From Anolis sagrei (lineage: Eukaryota; Chordata; Lepidosauria; Squamata; Anolidae): a stretch of DNA of 64,000 nt. The stretch spans positions 142,091,366 through 142,155,365 of the forward strand of contig NC_090023.1 in NCBI RefSeq assembly GCF_037176765.1, read 5' to 3'. The position numbers and the translations under genes are program-made. How positions within the stretch are numbered: position 1 is the stretch's first letter; each line of letters opens with the position of its first letter. Below are positions 36,374 through 47,400 of this stretch, piece by piece. The notes beneath the pieces are model-generated. The model saw only the letters and a program-made list of their open reading frames with translations. It was not told where the DNA came from and did not search any database.

Positions 36374-36700
36374 TATCATGGCCCCCTTGTCAAAGTTCTT
36401 ACTGAAATCAAGATATGTTACATCCACAGCATTCCCTTCATCTACTAAGTTTGTAGCTCTATTAAAGAAAGAGAATTCTGGCATGAGTCATTTTAGAAAA
36501 AAAACATGTTGATTTTTGTGATCATGACATTCCTTTCTAAATTATTAGAAACTGTCTGTTTAATTATCTGCTCTAGAATCTTTCCTGGTATTAATGTCAG
36601 GCTGAATGGAACGTAAGTGCTTGGATCTTCTTGATATGTCTTTATGTTTGAGCTCTCCTTATATTTTTCCCTTTTTGAGGTCATGCCACCACATTCAATT
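36374..36700 (-). repeat. CR1 LINE fragment, RT core
   Basis: The minus strand encodes ATNLVDEGNAVDVTYLDFSK followed by NFDKG (CR1 RT motif YLDFSKAFD) near 36390-36465. Upstream is GKILEQIIKQTVSNNLE near 36540-36590. The two are in different frames. Confidence 0.75.
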
Positions 36701-36724
36701 TTCCTGTCATTACCATATGACAAA

Positions 36725-37110
36725 GCTTGTTTATAAGTGCTACATAAAATGTCGCTCTATCCTTATTAGGAGCAGATACCTCTAACAACAAAGTTTTTAC
36801 TCCTTCTAAGTCAACCATACCTCTGCCTTTATCTTCAATCAAAAGTTATTCTGGGCCCAAATGTGGATTTATATACAAGATAATTCAATTTTTCTTCCTC
36901 TGGTCAGTAGAAATGAATTGTTCCCCTAACTTCTTATTAATGATGTATTTGATTTGATTTTGATTTTGCAGTACATGTTTCTTAAGGCAAACTAAATCGT
37001 GATTATTTTTTTCAAATAAAGGAATATAATTCTGCACTTTTTTGCAGCTTTAGTTCTGTTTATATTCCAAACAACACATTTAGAGTCTATTATCAGGCTC
37101 ACTGTTCAAG
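36725..37110 (-). repeat. L1 LINE fragment, ORF2 N-terminal endonuclease
   Basis: Minus-strand translation near 36730-37060 gives LFEKNNHDLVCLKKHVLQ, IILYINPHLGPE, VDLEGVKTLLLEVSAPNKDR and ATFYVALINKL, typical of the L1 endonuclease start. Stops interrupt it. It lies directly upstream of a separate CR1 fragment. Confidence 0.65.
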
Positions 37111-37329
37111 TAGGTCTGCACCTGCAGCATCAATGCAATATTTCCTGACAGTGATTGTACCTAACTATGCTGTTCCCTCCTCCCACCCATCTCATTGTGG
37201 TGTCCTTTGGGTTGAAGACAGTCATGTACAGTTATGTGCTTCCTTCCTATTACAATATTTTTCCATTATTCCTTCTAGCATAATAGTGATTTTAAAATTT
37301 CTTACAAAAATTCTAGCAGATTAAATTAT

Positions 37330-38165
37330 GAAGTCTTCTATAAAATCTTTTCCACCTTTTTTACAAAATTTAGAAATGCTTCCCATAAAGTTTTTGTGTG
37401 CTCTTTTCTTTATTTATAATTGCCAATTTATCCGTTTCTGCTATTCTAGAAATGTTTACAACCCATTCTTTTATTGTTGGAAGAGTTGACTTCTTCCAAT
37501 ATTGTGCATATAGCATCCATGCTGCAAACATCATGTAGTGCAGAGTAGTTTGGTGATTTTGTTTATTTATTTGATATTCCCAATAAAAAATAATTCAGGT
37601 TCTAATTTCCTTGCTTTTTTACAAGACCACCACAAGTGATGGAACATTGCTTCTTGTTCTTACATTCCTTTACATTTACATGTTATTTACTCTTACTTTT
37701 TTCCTTATACATTTTAGCAAGTTTTAGCAAAATTATGTTACAACTGCAGAGAAAATGTTTATAAGAAGATGAAAAAATCTTCTTATAAACATTTTCTCTG
37801 CAGTTGTAACATAATTTTTTCTTTAAGCCAATAATCCATATTTTTCCTATTTATCTAGTTCTATGTTGTGTCCAATATTTTGTGCACATTTATCTATATA
37901 TTCCTTTATCTATTCTGGTTCTATTTCCATCTTCACAAATACTTTATATAGCTTCCAGTTTTTCCTCCAAATTAATGTGCATGCTTCAAAATACAATTTT
38001 AGGTCTGGTCACACCAATCCTCCCCTTTGCTTTCCAATTTGTAAAGTTTTAATTTTAATTTTAGTCCTGTTGCCTCGTTATATGTATTTAGTAAAATCTT
38101 TTTTCCATTTTTTAAAATGTGCCTCACTATTTTTTAAAATAGTTGTTTAAAATAGTTTTTTATTA
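37330..38165 (-). repeat. L1 LINE, ORF2 C-terminal region with internal hairpin
   Basis: The minus strand near 37440-37540 encodes AAWMLYAQYWKKSTLPTIKE followed by WVVNI, an L1 C-terminal signature. A CCACCACAAGTGATGG stretch near 37626 is the degraded WWSC region. The copy is interrupted by a perfect 42-bp inverted repeat at 37729-37818. Confidence 0.7.
37729..37818. repeat. perfect inverted repeat, 42-bp arms, 6-nt loop
   Basis: The left arm 37729-37770 and the right arm 37777-37818 are exact reverse complements (checked base by base), separated by GAAAAA. The arm starts AAAATTATGTTACAACTGCA. The right arm reads straight on into the L1 sequence, so it looks like an inverted duplication within L1. 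Confidence 0.95.
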
Positions 38166-38215
38166 GTTTTCCTATATACGATCCATTTAAAAGAGAGAAA
38201 AAAGGTAAAGTTAGT

Positions 38216-39035
38216 GCTCTGGTACGGTCGTACCAGGAGCTCCAGCTTACCTTGCCATTTGTGGATTGTTGCATGTATTTTAAGGTTCTGTGCATTTGCA
38301 GTTAGATGGCTTTCCTTACTTTGCAGTTATTGGGTCAATGTCCTGTCAATTATCATTAGGTTCCCTAGTTCCACCCCCTTTTTGGATTTTGGAGGGAATA
38401 GGAGCCATTTTAGGTCAGTCCACACAGAGAAGTCTTTCTTACAGGACTTAAACCAGGACCTCCTGTAAAAGGCTTCATCATTTATGGCTTGGCCAGGGAG
38501 AAATAGCCCCATAGCTTGGCCAGGGATATACAGTCTCAGCACAGCCTTTGCTGGGGACTCTCAGCTCTCTTGCTAGGGATCCAGTCCCACAGCGCTTCAG
38601 CCAGTCATCACTGGGAAGTGAACATCTTCCTCCTCCTGGAAGTTCTGCAAAGGTCTCTGTTTGGTAAGGGCCCTTCGCGGCAACCATAAAGCAGATTGGA
38701 CCGGGTGTAGGGGCCCCATGCCAACAGAAGAGAAGACAGATTGCCCAGGGTAGAGGTCAGGGATTTTCCCAACAGTGAAGGAACAGTTGCCTCCCCTTGG
38801 GGGCAAGATCGAGAAAGCCAACAGCTTATTAAGAAAACTTTGATCCAATCATTGAAGCCTTGTTATTTGTTCAGTAATAAAGATTTTGTTGCATCTTTAA
38901 AGATTTTGATGCCCATCTTTTCAGGAAAATCCCAAAAAAACTCTCTCTGAGGCAACCCCAGCGTCCCATTGGGCTCACAGAAATTGAGTCCTGTTTATAG
39001 TCTTTTATAGGAGCCCAGCGCACGACAGCACAGTT
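38216..39035 (+). repeat. possible solo-LTR-like fossil
   Basis: About 820 bp, GC-richer than the L1 pieces on both sides, with a poly(A)-type signal (AGTAATAAAGATTTTGTTGC near 38872) and a 3' part with a U5-like layout. I cannot fix the ends or a target duplication. Family and age are uncertain; it appears old and broken. Confidence 0.35.
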
Positions 39036-39039
39036 AGAG

Positions 39040-39430
39040 CTAGGAATAGACAAGGGCATCTAACATGCACAAGGTCTAAGCAAAACATATATATATCTGA
39101 ATGAATGAAAAAGAAATTTGGGTAGTTAAGAAGTAAAAGGATAGGTATAGGAAAAAAGGGAAAAAAGAAAGAAAAAAGTGGGAGGGGGACGACAACTTCC
39201 AATCTTCTTCACCATGGTATTTTCTGTTCTGGTCTTAATTCTTTATTTTGTTTTGCTGTCCCCCTTCTTCTTTTCTTTCCTGGGGACAATTTCTCTTATA
39301 TTCTTCAACTTGATTCTATTATCAACTTTATATTTTCTTTTCTCATATAGTCTCTTACTAAAGACCAGTCCATTGTTTTAATACGTCCTTCTGTATGTTT
39401 GTTCAGCTCACTAATTAAAAAGAGAAAATC
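39040..39430 (-). repeat. L1 LINE 3' region
   Basis: The complement of an L1 3' UTR: a purine-rich block at 39130-39190, then sequence similar to 41400-41660 (CTTCCAATCTTCTTCACCAT and TCTCTTACTAAAGACCAGTCC against 41510 and 41690). It is a separate, shorter copy than the one at 41.3 kb. Confidence 0.55.
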
Positions 39431-39612
39431 ATTTCCAAAAAATGTTCATACCTGTTTCATCTGTTGTGATTACTTTATTTTCCAACTGAACACATAACAT
39501 GCAAGTTATAACTGATCAGTGGCCAAGTCTGCCAACAGATCTTAACACACAAGTATTGGCAGGTGAGCATATCGTGCATTGTCAGGAAGTACAGCAGACA
39601 TCAGCAAGACTA

Positions 39613-39926
39613 TAAAGGTAAAGGTAAAGGTTTTCCCTTGACATTAAGTCTAGTTGGGTCCGACTCTGGGGAGTGGTTTCTAAGCCAAAGAGCCAGTGCT
39701 GTCCATAGATGACTCCTGGGTCATGTGACCAGCATGACTGCATGGAGCACCATTACCTTCCCACCGAAGCAGTACCTATTCATCTACTCACATTTGTATG
39801 TTTTTGAACTGGTAGGTTGGCAGAAGCTGAGGTTAACAATGGAAGCTCACCCTGTCCCACAGATTTGAATCGCCCACCTTCCGGTCAGCAAGTTCTGCAG
39901 CTTAGCAGTTTAAGCCGCTGCACCAT
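39613..39926 (-). repeat. lizard tRNA SINE (Bov-B-tailed type)
   Basis: The tail complement AAAGGTAAAGGTAAAGG lies at the left. The Bov-B-like segment TTGGGTCCGACTCTGGG follows, and the tRNA head complement (AGTTTAAGCCGCTGCACCAT) is at the right. It has small deletions relative to the copy at 11637. I saw no convincing target duplication. Confidence 0.85.
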
Positions 39927-41290
39927 GAAATATGTGCATATAATAACTTGTTTACAATATAATATGTAAATAGGCATCATGGATGAAATCTAATTTAGAT
40001 CGTTTCTGAATGGTGTGACAAGCCGTTAATAATAGGCAAGTGCAATAAATATATATTTAAAAATATTTCATGCTGCTGACAAAAACAGAGCTGAATGTTA
40101 ATACATTGATAGCAGTGCACCAGGTTGACCCTTCTCATTTAGGATTATTTTTAATGTTATCCGTAATTTTAATGTTAATCTTATTTGTTATCTTTGTTAT
40201 CTTGTTTTCCTGTGTGTAATGTAAATGTAACATGGTTGCATTTAATAAATAAATTTATAATTTCAGACTTTAACAGCATCTCTTTTTTTACCATGTTGAG
40301 GGATGTAGGTAGAAATATAGATTCATAAAAAATGCAAATGTGTCATTGCACCTTTCCATTTTTTTTCTATTAAAGAAGGTAGATGTTCAAGGGGGACCGA
40401 GTAAATTTTTTTTCTGAAAAGGGGTTGATAGGCTGAATAAATTTGGGAACCTCAAGAATGTATAGTCTGATGGTTAAGTGAATTATCCATGTTTAGATTA
40501 ATGCTGCTACTTGGAGACTGCAGAAATGGTGTTGATGCCTAGGATACCTGAGTACAGAATATGGTTGAGAAGTTTGGCTCAGATTATCAAACCCGATCTA
40601 ATTAATGAACTGAAGTTGGCCATAGTGCAAATGCATTCTTTCATGTCTCCTCTTTCTAATAATTATTTAGCCTCAGCAAAAGAGAAGGTCAGAGGCGAAA
40701 AAGCCGTATAGCTCTTGGCTAAGTAAATCAGTGTTTCTGTTCCAAATAAATTCAATATAGCAGTAATGGAGTACAAGGAATTGATTGGACTCATTATGAC
40801 AGCTGGTCTGCCAATACCAAGATTGTCTTGTTTTGAGTAAAATGTGCAGTTTTCAGAGATGCTCATTCCAGTAAAAAAGGGGTTTTAGTGAAAAAATGAT
40901 AATGCTAACAGGAAACTAGTCTGTTTCCCCAGTTATTATTGATTGATTTTCCTACATATTACTCCCACAATCCATGAGGGATAATGGAGGTGCAATTAGA
41001 AATCACCAGAGTTCACAACTCTGCAGGTAAGGGTAAAAGTGTCACTCCACAACAGAGCAGGCCTTTGTGAGAATTCGCTCCACTCTTCTCCATTACATAT
41101 GATACCTTCATAATTGGGAAGTATACTGCTGTATCCTCAATTTGCAAACACTATGATTGTATCATTCTTAGTAATTTCTGGTTTGTACATTAAATTAAAT
41201 CCATGTATCCGAGACTGCTGGAAATGGCTATGAAGTGGAATAGACATTTCCCCATGCTTTAGAAATGTTTCAATTTATGTTCTCAAGAAT
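39927..41290. other. non-coding DNA, nothing firmly recognised
   Basis: 40100-40260 is AT-rich and could be a degraded LINE 3' end. Around 40425-40455 there is a hAT-end-like GGGAACCTCAAG. The remainder is apparently single copy with no gene motifs. Confidence 0.35.
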
Positions 41291-42265
41291 TTACTTTGTT
41301 TCTTTTTATAAATAATTTTTATTAACGCTTTTCATATATACACACACAATCTTGATGGTGGATAGTGGTGAATAACAACAAAATAAACAATCATACAATA
41401 AAAATAACCCAAAAAAAGAGAAAGGAAAAAAGGGGGGGGAGGGAAAGGGGGGTGAAAGAGAGGACAAAAACAGATATGAAGAAGAAGAAAAGAAAAATTT
41501 TGCTTAAAAAAGAATTGACTTCTATCTACTTCGTGGTGATCACATTGTTGCTTAACTCTCCCTTTTCTTTTACATACTTTACCAACTTCTCCTTCTTAAA
41601 GACATTTTTCGTTAATAAATAAGTTATTTTGTAATAATTGTTCTTCCTTTCTCTTTCATATTAATAAAGTTATCTTTTTCTTTTTGAAATAGTCTTTGAC
41701 CGGTTGCCAGTCCATTTGAAAACTTGCACATCCTTGATTTGTTTTCAGCAAAAATGTTGATCTGTCCATGTTCATTATTTCCATTATTTTTAATATCCAT
41801 TTATCCATTGCCGGCATTTCTTTACATCTCCATTGTTTATCGTAAACTATCCTAGTGGCTGAAATCAAATAATTAAACAGAACTTTATTTTTGTCTTTAT
41901 ATCTAACATTCCTAGGAGGTAATATTTTGGTTCCATTTTTATCTTTAATTGTAGCATTTTTTGAATCTTAACATGTACTTCTCTCCAGAAGTCCCTTGCT
42001 CTGTCACACGTCCACCAGTCCACCTGTTTTTCACATTTCCAGCACTTATTTGACATATTTGAGTAACACTTGGCCAATCTATGTGGGGTGATGTACCATC
42101 TGTAAATCATTTATAGCCAGTTTTCCTTAAAATCAGATGAACAGGTATATTTTATTTTTATTTTCCAAATTGATTCCCATTCCTCTAATTTTATCGAGAC
42201 CCCTATATTTGTAGCCCACTTCACCATACATTCCTTGATTTGTTCTGTATATATATAAAAAGAAT
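41290..42265 (-). repeat. L1 LINE, 3' UTR and ORF2 C-terminus
   Basis: The minus strand over 41656-42110 encodes KCWKCEKQVDWWTCDRARDF, WREVHVKIQKMLQLKI, YYLLGMLDIKTK and ATRIVYDKQWRCKEMPAMD, then KWILKIMEIMNMD and VKDYF. This is the typical L1 C-terminal domain, open in two long pieces. 41360-41500 is the purine-rich 3' UTR. It is the best-preserved L1 end in the window. Confidence 0.85.
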
Positions 42266-42545
42266 TTACTTTGAATCTGAATTTTATGTACTTTTCTTAG
42301 ATCAACAGGCATGTAAAAATTGTTTCAAGCTTGCCCTGCTGTTAATCAAAGTATTTTGGGGCGGTATGGTCTTGAGTGGGCAGTTAATGTATTAAGCTTT
42401 GGTGGAGATGGAAACAGTTAGAACACACTTTTTGTTAAAAGCACAATAGCTTTTTAAAAAACATCACACATTTTTAGCAAAGAGTTAAATCATAATATTA
42501 ATGAGCTGATAAAGCCAATGAATAATTAAATATGGTTTCAAACTA

Positions 42546-42604
42546 ATGACTCCTTGTGTTTTTATTTTATTTTATTATTTTATTATTTTATGACTCCTTG
42601 TGTT
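42546..42604. repeat. 15-bp direct repeat around a TTTTA-rich stretch
   Basis: ATGACTCCTTGTGTT occurs exactly at 42546-42560 and 42590-42604. Between them are 29 bp of TTTTATT repeats and nothing else. This has the form of a target duplication around a bare LINE/SINE tail. Confidence 0.8.
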
Positions 42605-42639
42605 ATTAATCTTTTTACAAATACACGATTCCATCCAGT

Positions 42640-43250
42640 CTAACTATTTATTTATTTATTTATTTATTTACTGCGCTTATATACCGCAATTCTCAGACCA
42701 GGGGCGACTCATTGCGGTGTACAACATAGAAAACAGGTGCAAAATACAAGACATAGTGTAAAAAATAATCCACAATTAATCATTATCAAAAACATCCTAA
42801 TCAAAATAGCAACATTACTACAAAAGCCATTCCGTGTCGTCTCATCGTCAAACCCACAATCCGATATCATTTCCGTTGTTCCATTCCTATGGTCAAATGA
42901 TCAATCATTGCACTTCTTGTTCAAATGCCTTCTTAAACAACCAGGTCTTTAATTTCCTGCGGAATATCAACAGGGAGGGAGCTAGCCTGATGTCCACAGG
43001 AAGGGTGTTCCACAGCCGAGGCGCCACCACCGAGAAGGCCCTATCTCTCGTCCCCGCCAGCCGTGCCTGTGACACAGGCGGGATCGAGAGCAGGGCTTCC
43101 CCGGAAGATCTCAAAGTCCTCGTGGGCTCATAGGCCGAGAGGCGGTCAGTTAGGTATCTTGGGCCGGAACCGTTTAGGGCTTTATAGGCCAGAGCCAGCA
43201 CCTTGAATTGAGCCCGGTAGCAGATCGGCAGCCAGTGGAGCTGGTACAGC
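42640..43250 (-). repeat. L2 LINE, ORF2 C-terminus and 3' end
   Basis: An ATTT microsatellite tail (42642-42670), then the 3' terminus (CTGCGCTTATATACCGCAAT). The minus strand over 42905-43201 is an open C-terminal stretch: ALAYKALNGSGPRYLTDRL, SAYEPTRTLRSSGEALL, GTRDRAFSVVAPRLWNTLPV, SLLIFRRKLKTWLFKKAF. It is a young-looking, 5'-truncated copy. Confidence 0.85.
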
Positions 43251-43261
43251 AGGGGGGTTGT

Positions 43262-43435
43262 ATGCTCTCATCTCCACTGCCATGTAATGCAGTTTCAAAT
43301 GACACTTATATGGCAGTGTAGATGGGACCACAGTTTCGCTGGTAAGAACTTTGGCTGGATCTACACTGCCATACGATGCAGTTTTGAACAGCATTATATG
43401 GTCAGTGTAGGTTAATGTAAGGTAGTCCCAAACCA
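43262..43435. mobile_element. foldback MITE fragments (ACACTGCCATATAATGCAG family)
   Basis: CACTGCCATGTAATGCAGTT…TTATATGGCAGTGTAGATGG, then a second unit GGCTGGATCTACACTGCCAT…GCATTATATGGTCAGTGTAG. Two partial copies lie side by side, abutting an ATT microsatellite. Confidence 0.65.
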
Positions 43436-43473
<38 letters not shown>

Positions 43474-43660
43474 TTATTTGTACCCCACTACCATCTCCCC
43501 AAGGGACTTGGTGCGGCTTACATGAGGCCAAGCCTAAACACAACAACAAAAGCAATAAACATCAATACAAGCAATTAAAAAACATAGACAATAAAATAAA
43601 CAACATTATCAAAAAAGCAACACATAATTAAAACAGTGGGAAGGCCAAATGTAGAGTTAA
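43436..43660 (-). repeat. L2-type LINE 3' end with ATT tail
   Basis: About 11 ATT units (43437-43469), then AACTTTATTTGTACCCCACT, ACATGAGGCCAAGCCTAAAC and an AC/AT-rich stretch. Minus orientation. Confidence 0.75.
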
Positions 43661-43849
43661 AATTGGAAATAATGCTGGGCCATTATATGGCAGATTAGAT
43701 GGGACCTAAGAAGTGGCAGAACACCATCAGAAGGTTACAAATGAAAAATTGTGGTGTCTGGACCCTTTATAAAATTCCATGACTTCAGCACAATAAAAGC
43801 CTCTCCTGGTAGCATTCAGGTTCTAATCTGCACATTGACTCTTTAACAA

Positions 43850-43940
43850 TGCTTCAGGTCTCACAGATGCATTATATGACTCTACACTCACAATATAATT
43901 CAAACTGTATTATATGGCAGTGCAGATGAAGCCTGTTTCC
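43850..43940. mobile_element. foldback MITE fragment
   Basis: GCTTCAGGTCTCACAGATGC at the left and GCAGTGCAGATGAAGCC at the right are roughly inverted. TATATGACTCTACACTCACA in the middle links it to the neighbouring MITE families. Confidence 0.5.
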
Positions 43941-43990
43941 AATTGTAAACTGATAAATCAGATTGATTTAAAAAAAACTGGGATAGCTAA

Positions 43991-44621
43991 GAGCGCTTCC
44001 AGACAGCATTGAATCATGGGTTTAAACAGTGGCAAAAAAATCCCTGGACTTCAAAAGAGGTCCACATACAGACCTGTTGGTCCCGGGATTTCTTCCTCTG
44101 TTGTCCGGATTTGATGGTTTGTTGCGAGATTTTAGAGGCTCCCAATATAGCTGCTGCAGAACTTCCATCGGAAATGTCAGCATTTTTTTTAAAAAAAACA
44201 AACAACAAAAACCTACAGATGAAGATATGCAGAGAATCACTGCAGCGAATCATTGCAATTCCCTTCTTTGTCCTGGCCAGAGAAAACATGCCCTCCACAC
44301 GTTTCATGAAGTTTCTGACACACAAACAAAGTTTTTGCCTTATACTCAAGCGTTACTTTCTTTTTAGGAACCAACCAATCAGGAATAAACATCTAAAACC
44401 CAGGAACAAACCGCAGATTAAAAAAATGTCCCGTGCTTTCTAATTGCAGTGGCATACAAACATTTGAAGATGCTGATTTTTAGCTCAAAACCATGTACCT
44501 GGAAATCTCACATTTTTTGCCATTTGTAGTGATTACTTCTGTGTTTACGGAGAACAGTGTTTGGCCACCCTCCTGTTTGCTGTGGAAGCTCCTGGGATAA
44601 AGGTACTGTCTGGACGGGCCC
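43991..44621. mobile_element. non-autonomous DNA transposon, 631 bp
   Basis: GAGCGCTTCCAGACAG at the left and CTGTCTGGACGGGCCC at the right are imperfect inverted ends. Extra inverted blocks lie inside, such as CAAAAAAATCCCTGG and its counterpart. Open frames of 111-144 codons cross it on both strands but show no transposase motif. The ends resemble 5173-5320. Confidence 0.6.
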
Positions 44622-44834
44622 TAAGGCTGGATCTACAGTCATGGAACCATTCGGAAAACATTTTTCCCTGCAGAATCCTAACTCTGTCCCTAACTTTCAT
44701 TAAGCATCGTGAACCCACCAAGTTCTTTCTTCTTTCATCTACTCATATTGCCTAAGTGTTTTGTAAAATGTAATATGCTTGGAAATAAAGATAAAATATT
44801 TTAAATATAACCAAAAATGTGGGATTGCCCTAAA

Positions 44835-44990
44835 CTGAGGCCTCTTCTAGACTGACATATAAAATCCAGATTATCTGCTTTGAACTGGATTATATAGCAG
44901 TGTAGACTCATATAATCCAGTTCAAAGCAGATAATGTGGATTATCTGCCTTGATAATTGGAATTATATCGCAGTGTAGAAGGGGCCTCAG
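44835..44990. mobile_element. foldback MITE
   Basis: CTGAGGCCTCTTCTA at the left and TAGAAGGGGCCTCAG at the right are inverted. The interior is a long palindrome around GACTCATATAATCC with arms AGATTATCTGCTTTGAACTG and CAGTTCAAAGCAGATAATGT. Confidence 0.8.
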
Positions 44991-45264
44991 TAATAAGTGC
45001 AATAGATACATTTTTCAATCAGTGAAAGTTGATAAAACAGTTGTGAAATCAAACTCCTGATATAGTACACACACATACTGCCCTCTAGTGCCACAGGCAT
45101 CTCACTACATGTTCATCCAGTTGCTTCCTCACAAATTGCCATGCAAAAGAAGTTAAAATTTCCATGTTTAAATATATATATTTAAAACCCTACACATTTC
45201 ACTTTATGTTGCTTTAACTGTGAAAGTCAAGTCCATCATTTTAATAATTGTCACAAACTATACC

Positions 45265-45412
45265 CAATAATAATAATAATAATAATAATAATACCTTATT
45301 TCTATACCGTCCTATACCGTCAGGAGAGAATGCTTCTGGAACATGGCCACACAGCCCGGAAAATTCACAGGAACCCAGTGATCCTGGTCATTAAAGTCTT
45401 CGACAATAACAT
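45265..45412. repeat. L2-type tail joined to retroposon-like repeat end
   Basis: AATAATAATAATAATAATAC and TTATTTCTATACCGTCCTAT (an L2-type 3' end, minus) break off at 45319. There the plus-strand repeat continues directly with GTCAGGAGAGAATGCTTCTG and ends near AAGTCTTCGACAATAACAT. A very short join of two unrelated ends. Confidence 0.6.
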
Positions 45413-45885
45413 CATAAAGCACTTGAAACAATAAACAATCAAATACGCAGCATCAAAATATACTTATAAAACAACTCAAAATAGCAGGTGAGAAATTTAA
45501 ATATTCAAAATAAAATAATTGGGATACATTTACACTGTCAAGGGGGAAAGATAAATGGAACAGCCACTCACTTTTTGGAATAAAGCCATGTTCGTGACCT
45601 AGCAAACACTCCATAGGAACTCAAAAATCAGGATATTCTAATCTTCTTGGAAATTGCCTACTTGCAAGGAGGAATCTGTCACATAGAGGGGAAGCAGCTC
45701 TGGGAGCAGCCGTAAGGACAATAAATGGGTGGAGAGTCTTATTATCATGGTAGAAAAGAGATTCACAGGGTGTTGGTTATTCCCAAAATGTCCCACACTG
45801 AAAGCCTTAAAATCTGGGGTTAAAATGCTGCTGTTCAAAACCAAGCCAGTGAATGGATAACAATAATTCTTGATCTATGATTTGA
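45413..45885. other. non-coding DNA, nothing recognised
   Basis: No gene, RNA feature or named repeat seen. Confidence 0.35.
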
Positions 45886-45962
45886 TCATGGATGAACATG
45901 CCAAATTGGCTTGTATTATGGAGACCTGGCTGAATGAAGCTGGTGTAGATGGGGGAATTGTC
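45886..45962 (+). repeat. L2 fragment, endonuclease region
   Basis: GCTTGTATTATGGAGACCTG followed by GCTGAATGAAGC reads ACIMETWLNEAG, the L2 ETWL endonuclease motif. Only about 75 bp is recognisable. Confidence 0.5.
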
Positions 45963-46652
45963 ATGAATTGTCATGAAGGCGACAGACTTCCCCCCCCCCC
46001 CCCGATGCATCCCCCGATGTTTCTTTAGGATGGCTCTGTGAAATTTCTTCATGGTCTCACAATATATTCCATACTCATTTTGTCACATGCTGTCTTGACC
46101 TTATGTCTTCTCCATAAACTGAAATGATTTCGCAATGAATTACAGCAGCGTTTATGCCCTTAACATTTAGGAAACGTTCTACAGCGCAAACTTTGGACTT
46201 GGTGGGAAACGGAATGAGGATGCTCATCTCTGTGATGGGGATTGAAGGAAAACTGGGATGGGGATTGAAGGAAAACTATGTGTCTGGCTATTTCTTCACA
46301 CTAACCTTCACCACAACGCCAGTCGATGAGCTACTGACGACTGGCACTGCTCGTTCACTTCCTCTGGCTTTCCACTACACGGCAGTGATACCAACTTCCT
46401 GAGAAAATTGCCCACGAGAGCTACGTGCCTTGTAACCTTACTTTCCTGATACCCCCCCCCCCCCCACACACACACACATAATTTATATCAACTGGAATTG
46501 GGATGCACTTGCAGGGGCAGCAACAGAAATGATCTAGTGAAGAACTTTAAATCATATGATGCATGTGCTTGTGAAGCTGTTGGGATTTGTACATATAGGA
46601 AACTGGTCAGGTGTCCTGCTGGGAGGGAATCATCTCAGGGAGGCAGAGCAAA
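45963..46652. other. non-coding DNA with poly(C) tracts
   Basis: Poly(C) at about 45990-46003 and 46452-46464, the latter followed by (CA)n. A short direct repeat, GATGGGGATTGAAGGAAAAC, occurs twice near 46237 and 46257. No gene recognised. Confidence 0.4.
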
Positions 46653-46653
46653 C

Positions 46654-46697
<44 letters not shown>

Positions 46698-46830
46698 TTT
46701 TATTTATACCCTGCCACCATCTCCCCCAACGGGGACTCGGAGCGGCTTACATGGGGCCAAGCCCGAATAACAAATGACAATATAAAAAAATACAAATTGC
46801 AGTAAAATAAACAACATAACATTAAAGTAT
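46653..46830 (-). repeat. L2-type LINE 3' end with AAT tail
   Basis: About 14 AAT units (46655-46697), then TTTTTATTTATACCCTGCCA, ACGGGGACTCGGAGCGGCTT and ACATGGGGCCAAGCCCGAAT. Minus orientation. Confidence 0.8.
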
Positions 46831-47104
46831 CCCACTTAAGATGCAATCAGGAGCGGGCTCCAGGGAAACATTCAGGTGTTTCAGAAATATCAGATGTAAA
46901 CAACTCCTCAATAGAATTTGTATTGTTTGGCTTGCTTTCCATTCAGTTGTTTATATTTACATATGTTTCTCAGGCTAGCTTCTTTTTTTGGACTCATATA
47001 ATCCTATCACGGACTCTTTGCATTGCCTAAAACTTTATAAAATCTGATTCGATACTCTGAATGGCTCCAACCTCAAAAGGAAAGATAGGAACTCTCCATT
47101 CTTC

Positions 47105-47400
47105 ACACCACGGGGGAAGATCCTTCCACCTCTGACATCAGTGGGAGTCCCCAACCAATGAAAGCCCAGATCCTGGCTTGGCCATTTCTAAACAATCAGG
47201 GAAGGCTGCGGGTCTTTTCGTTGGCTGTCAAAGGAGATAAAATGTCTTGCTCTGTATTGCATGGTTATGTCAGATTCCTTTTGTGTAGAGACTCTGTATC
47301 AGACATACTTTAAAGCCTGAAAGTCTCTGTTCGTTGCCTTCAAATCCAGTCTGCATTTCTTCATCTAGCTATCAAGGTAGCATGCCACACCAAACAACAG
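47105..47400 (+). repeat. LTR-like fossil, copy 2
   Basis: Colinear with 23880-24165: GATCCTTCCACCTCTGACA, GTCCCCAACCAATGAAAGCC, AATCAGGGAAGGCTGCGGGT, TTTTGTGTAGAGACTCTGTA and TCTGCATTTCTTCATCTAGC. This is the clearer copy. Left end not fixed. Old and broken. Confidence 0.45.

Noticed and set aside
38216-39035. naming the 38.2 kb block as a specific retroviral family
   Set aside because: Ends and target duplication could not be fixed from sequence alone, so it is left as a possible LTR-like fossil.
43182-43436. 84-codon frame crossing the L2 edge
   Set aside because: It is built from MITE fragments and the L2 end; no conserved motif.
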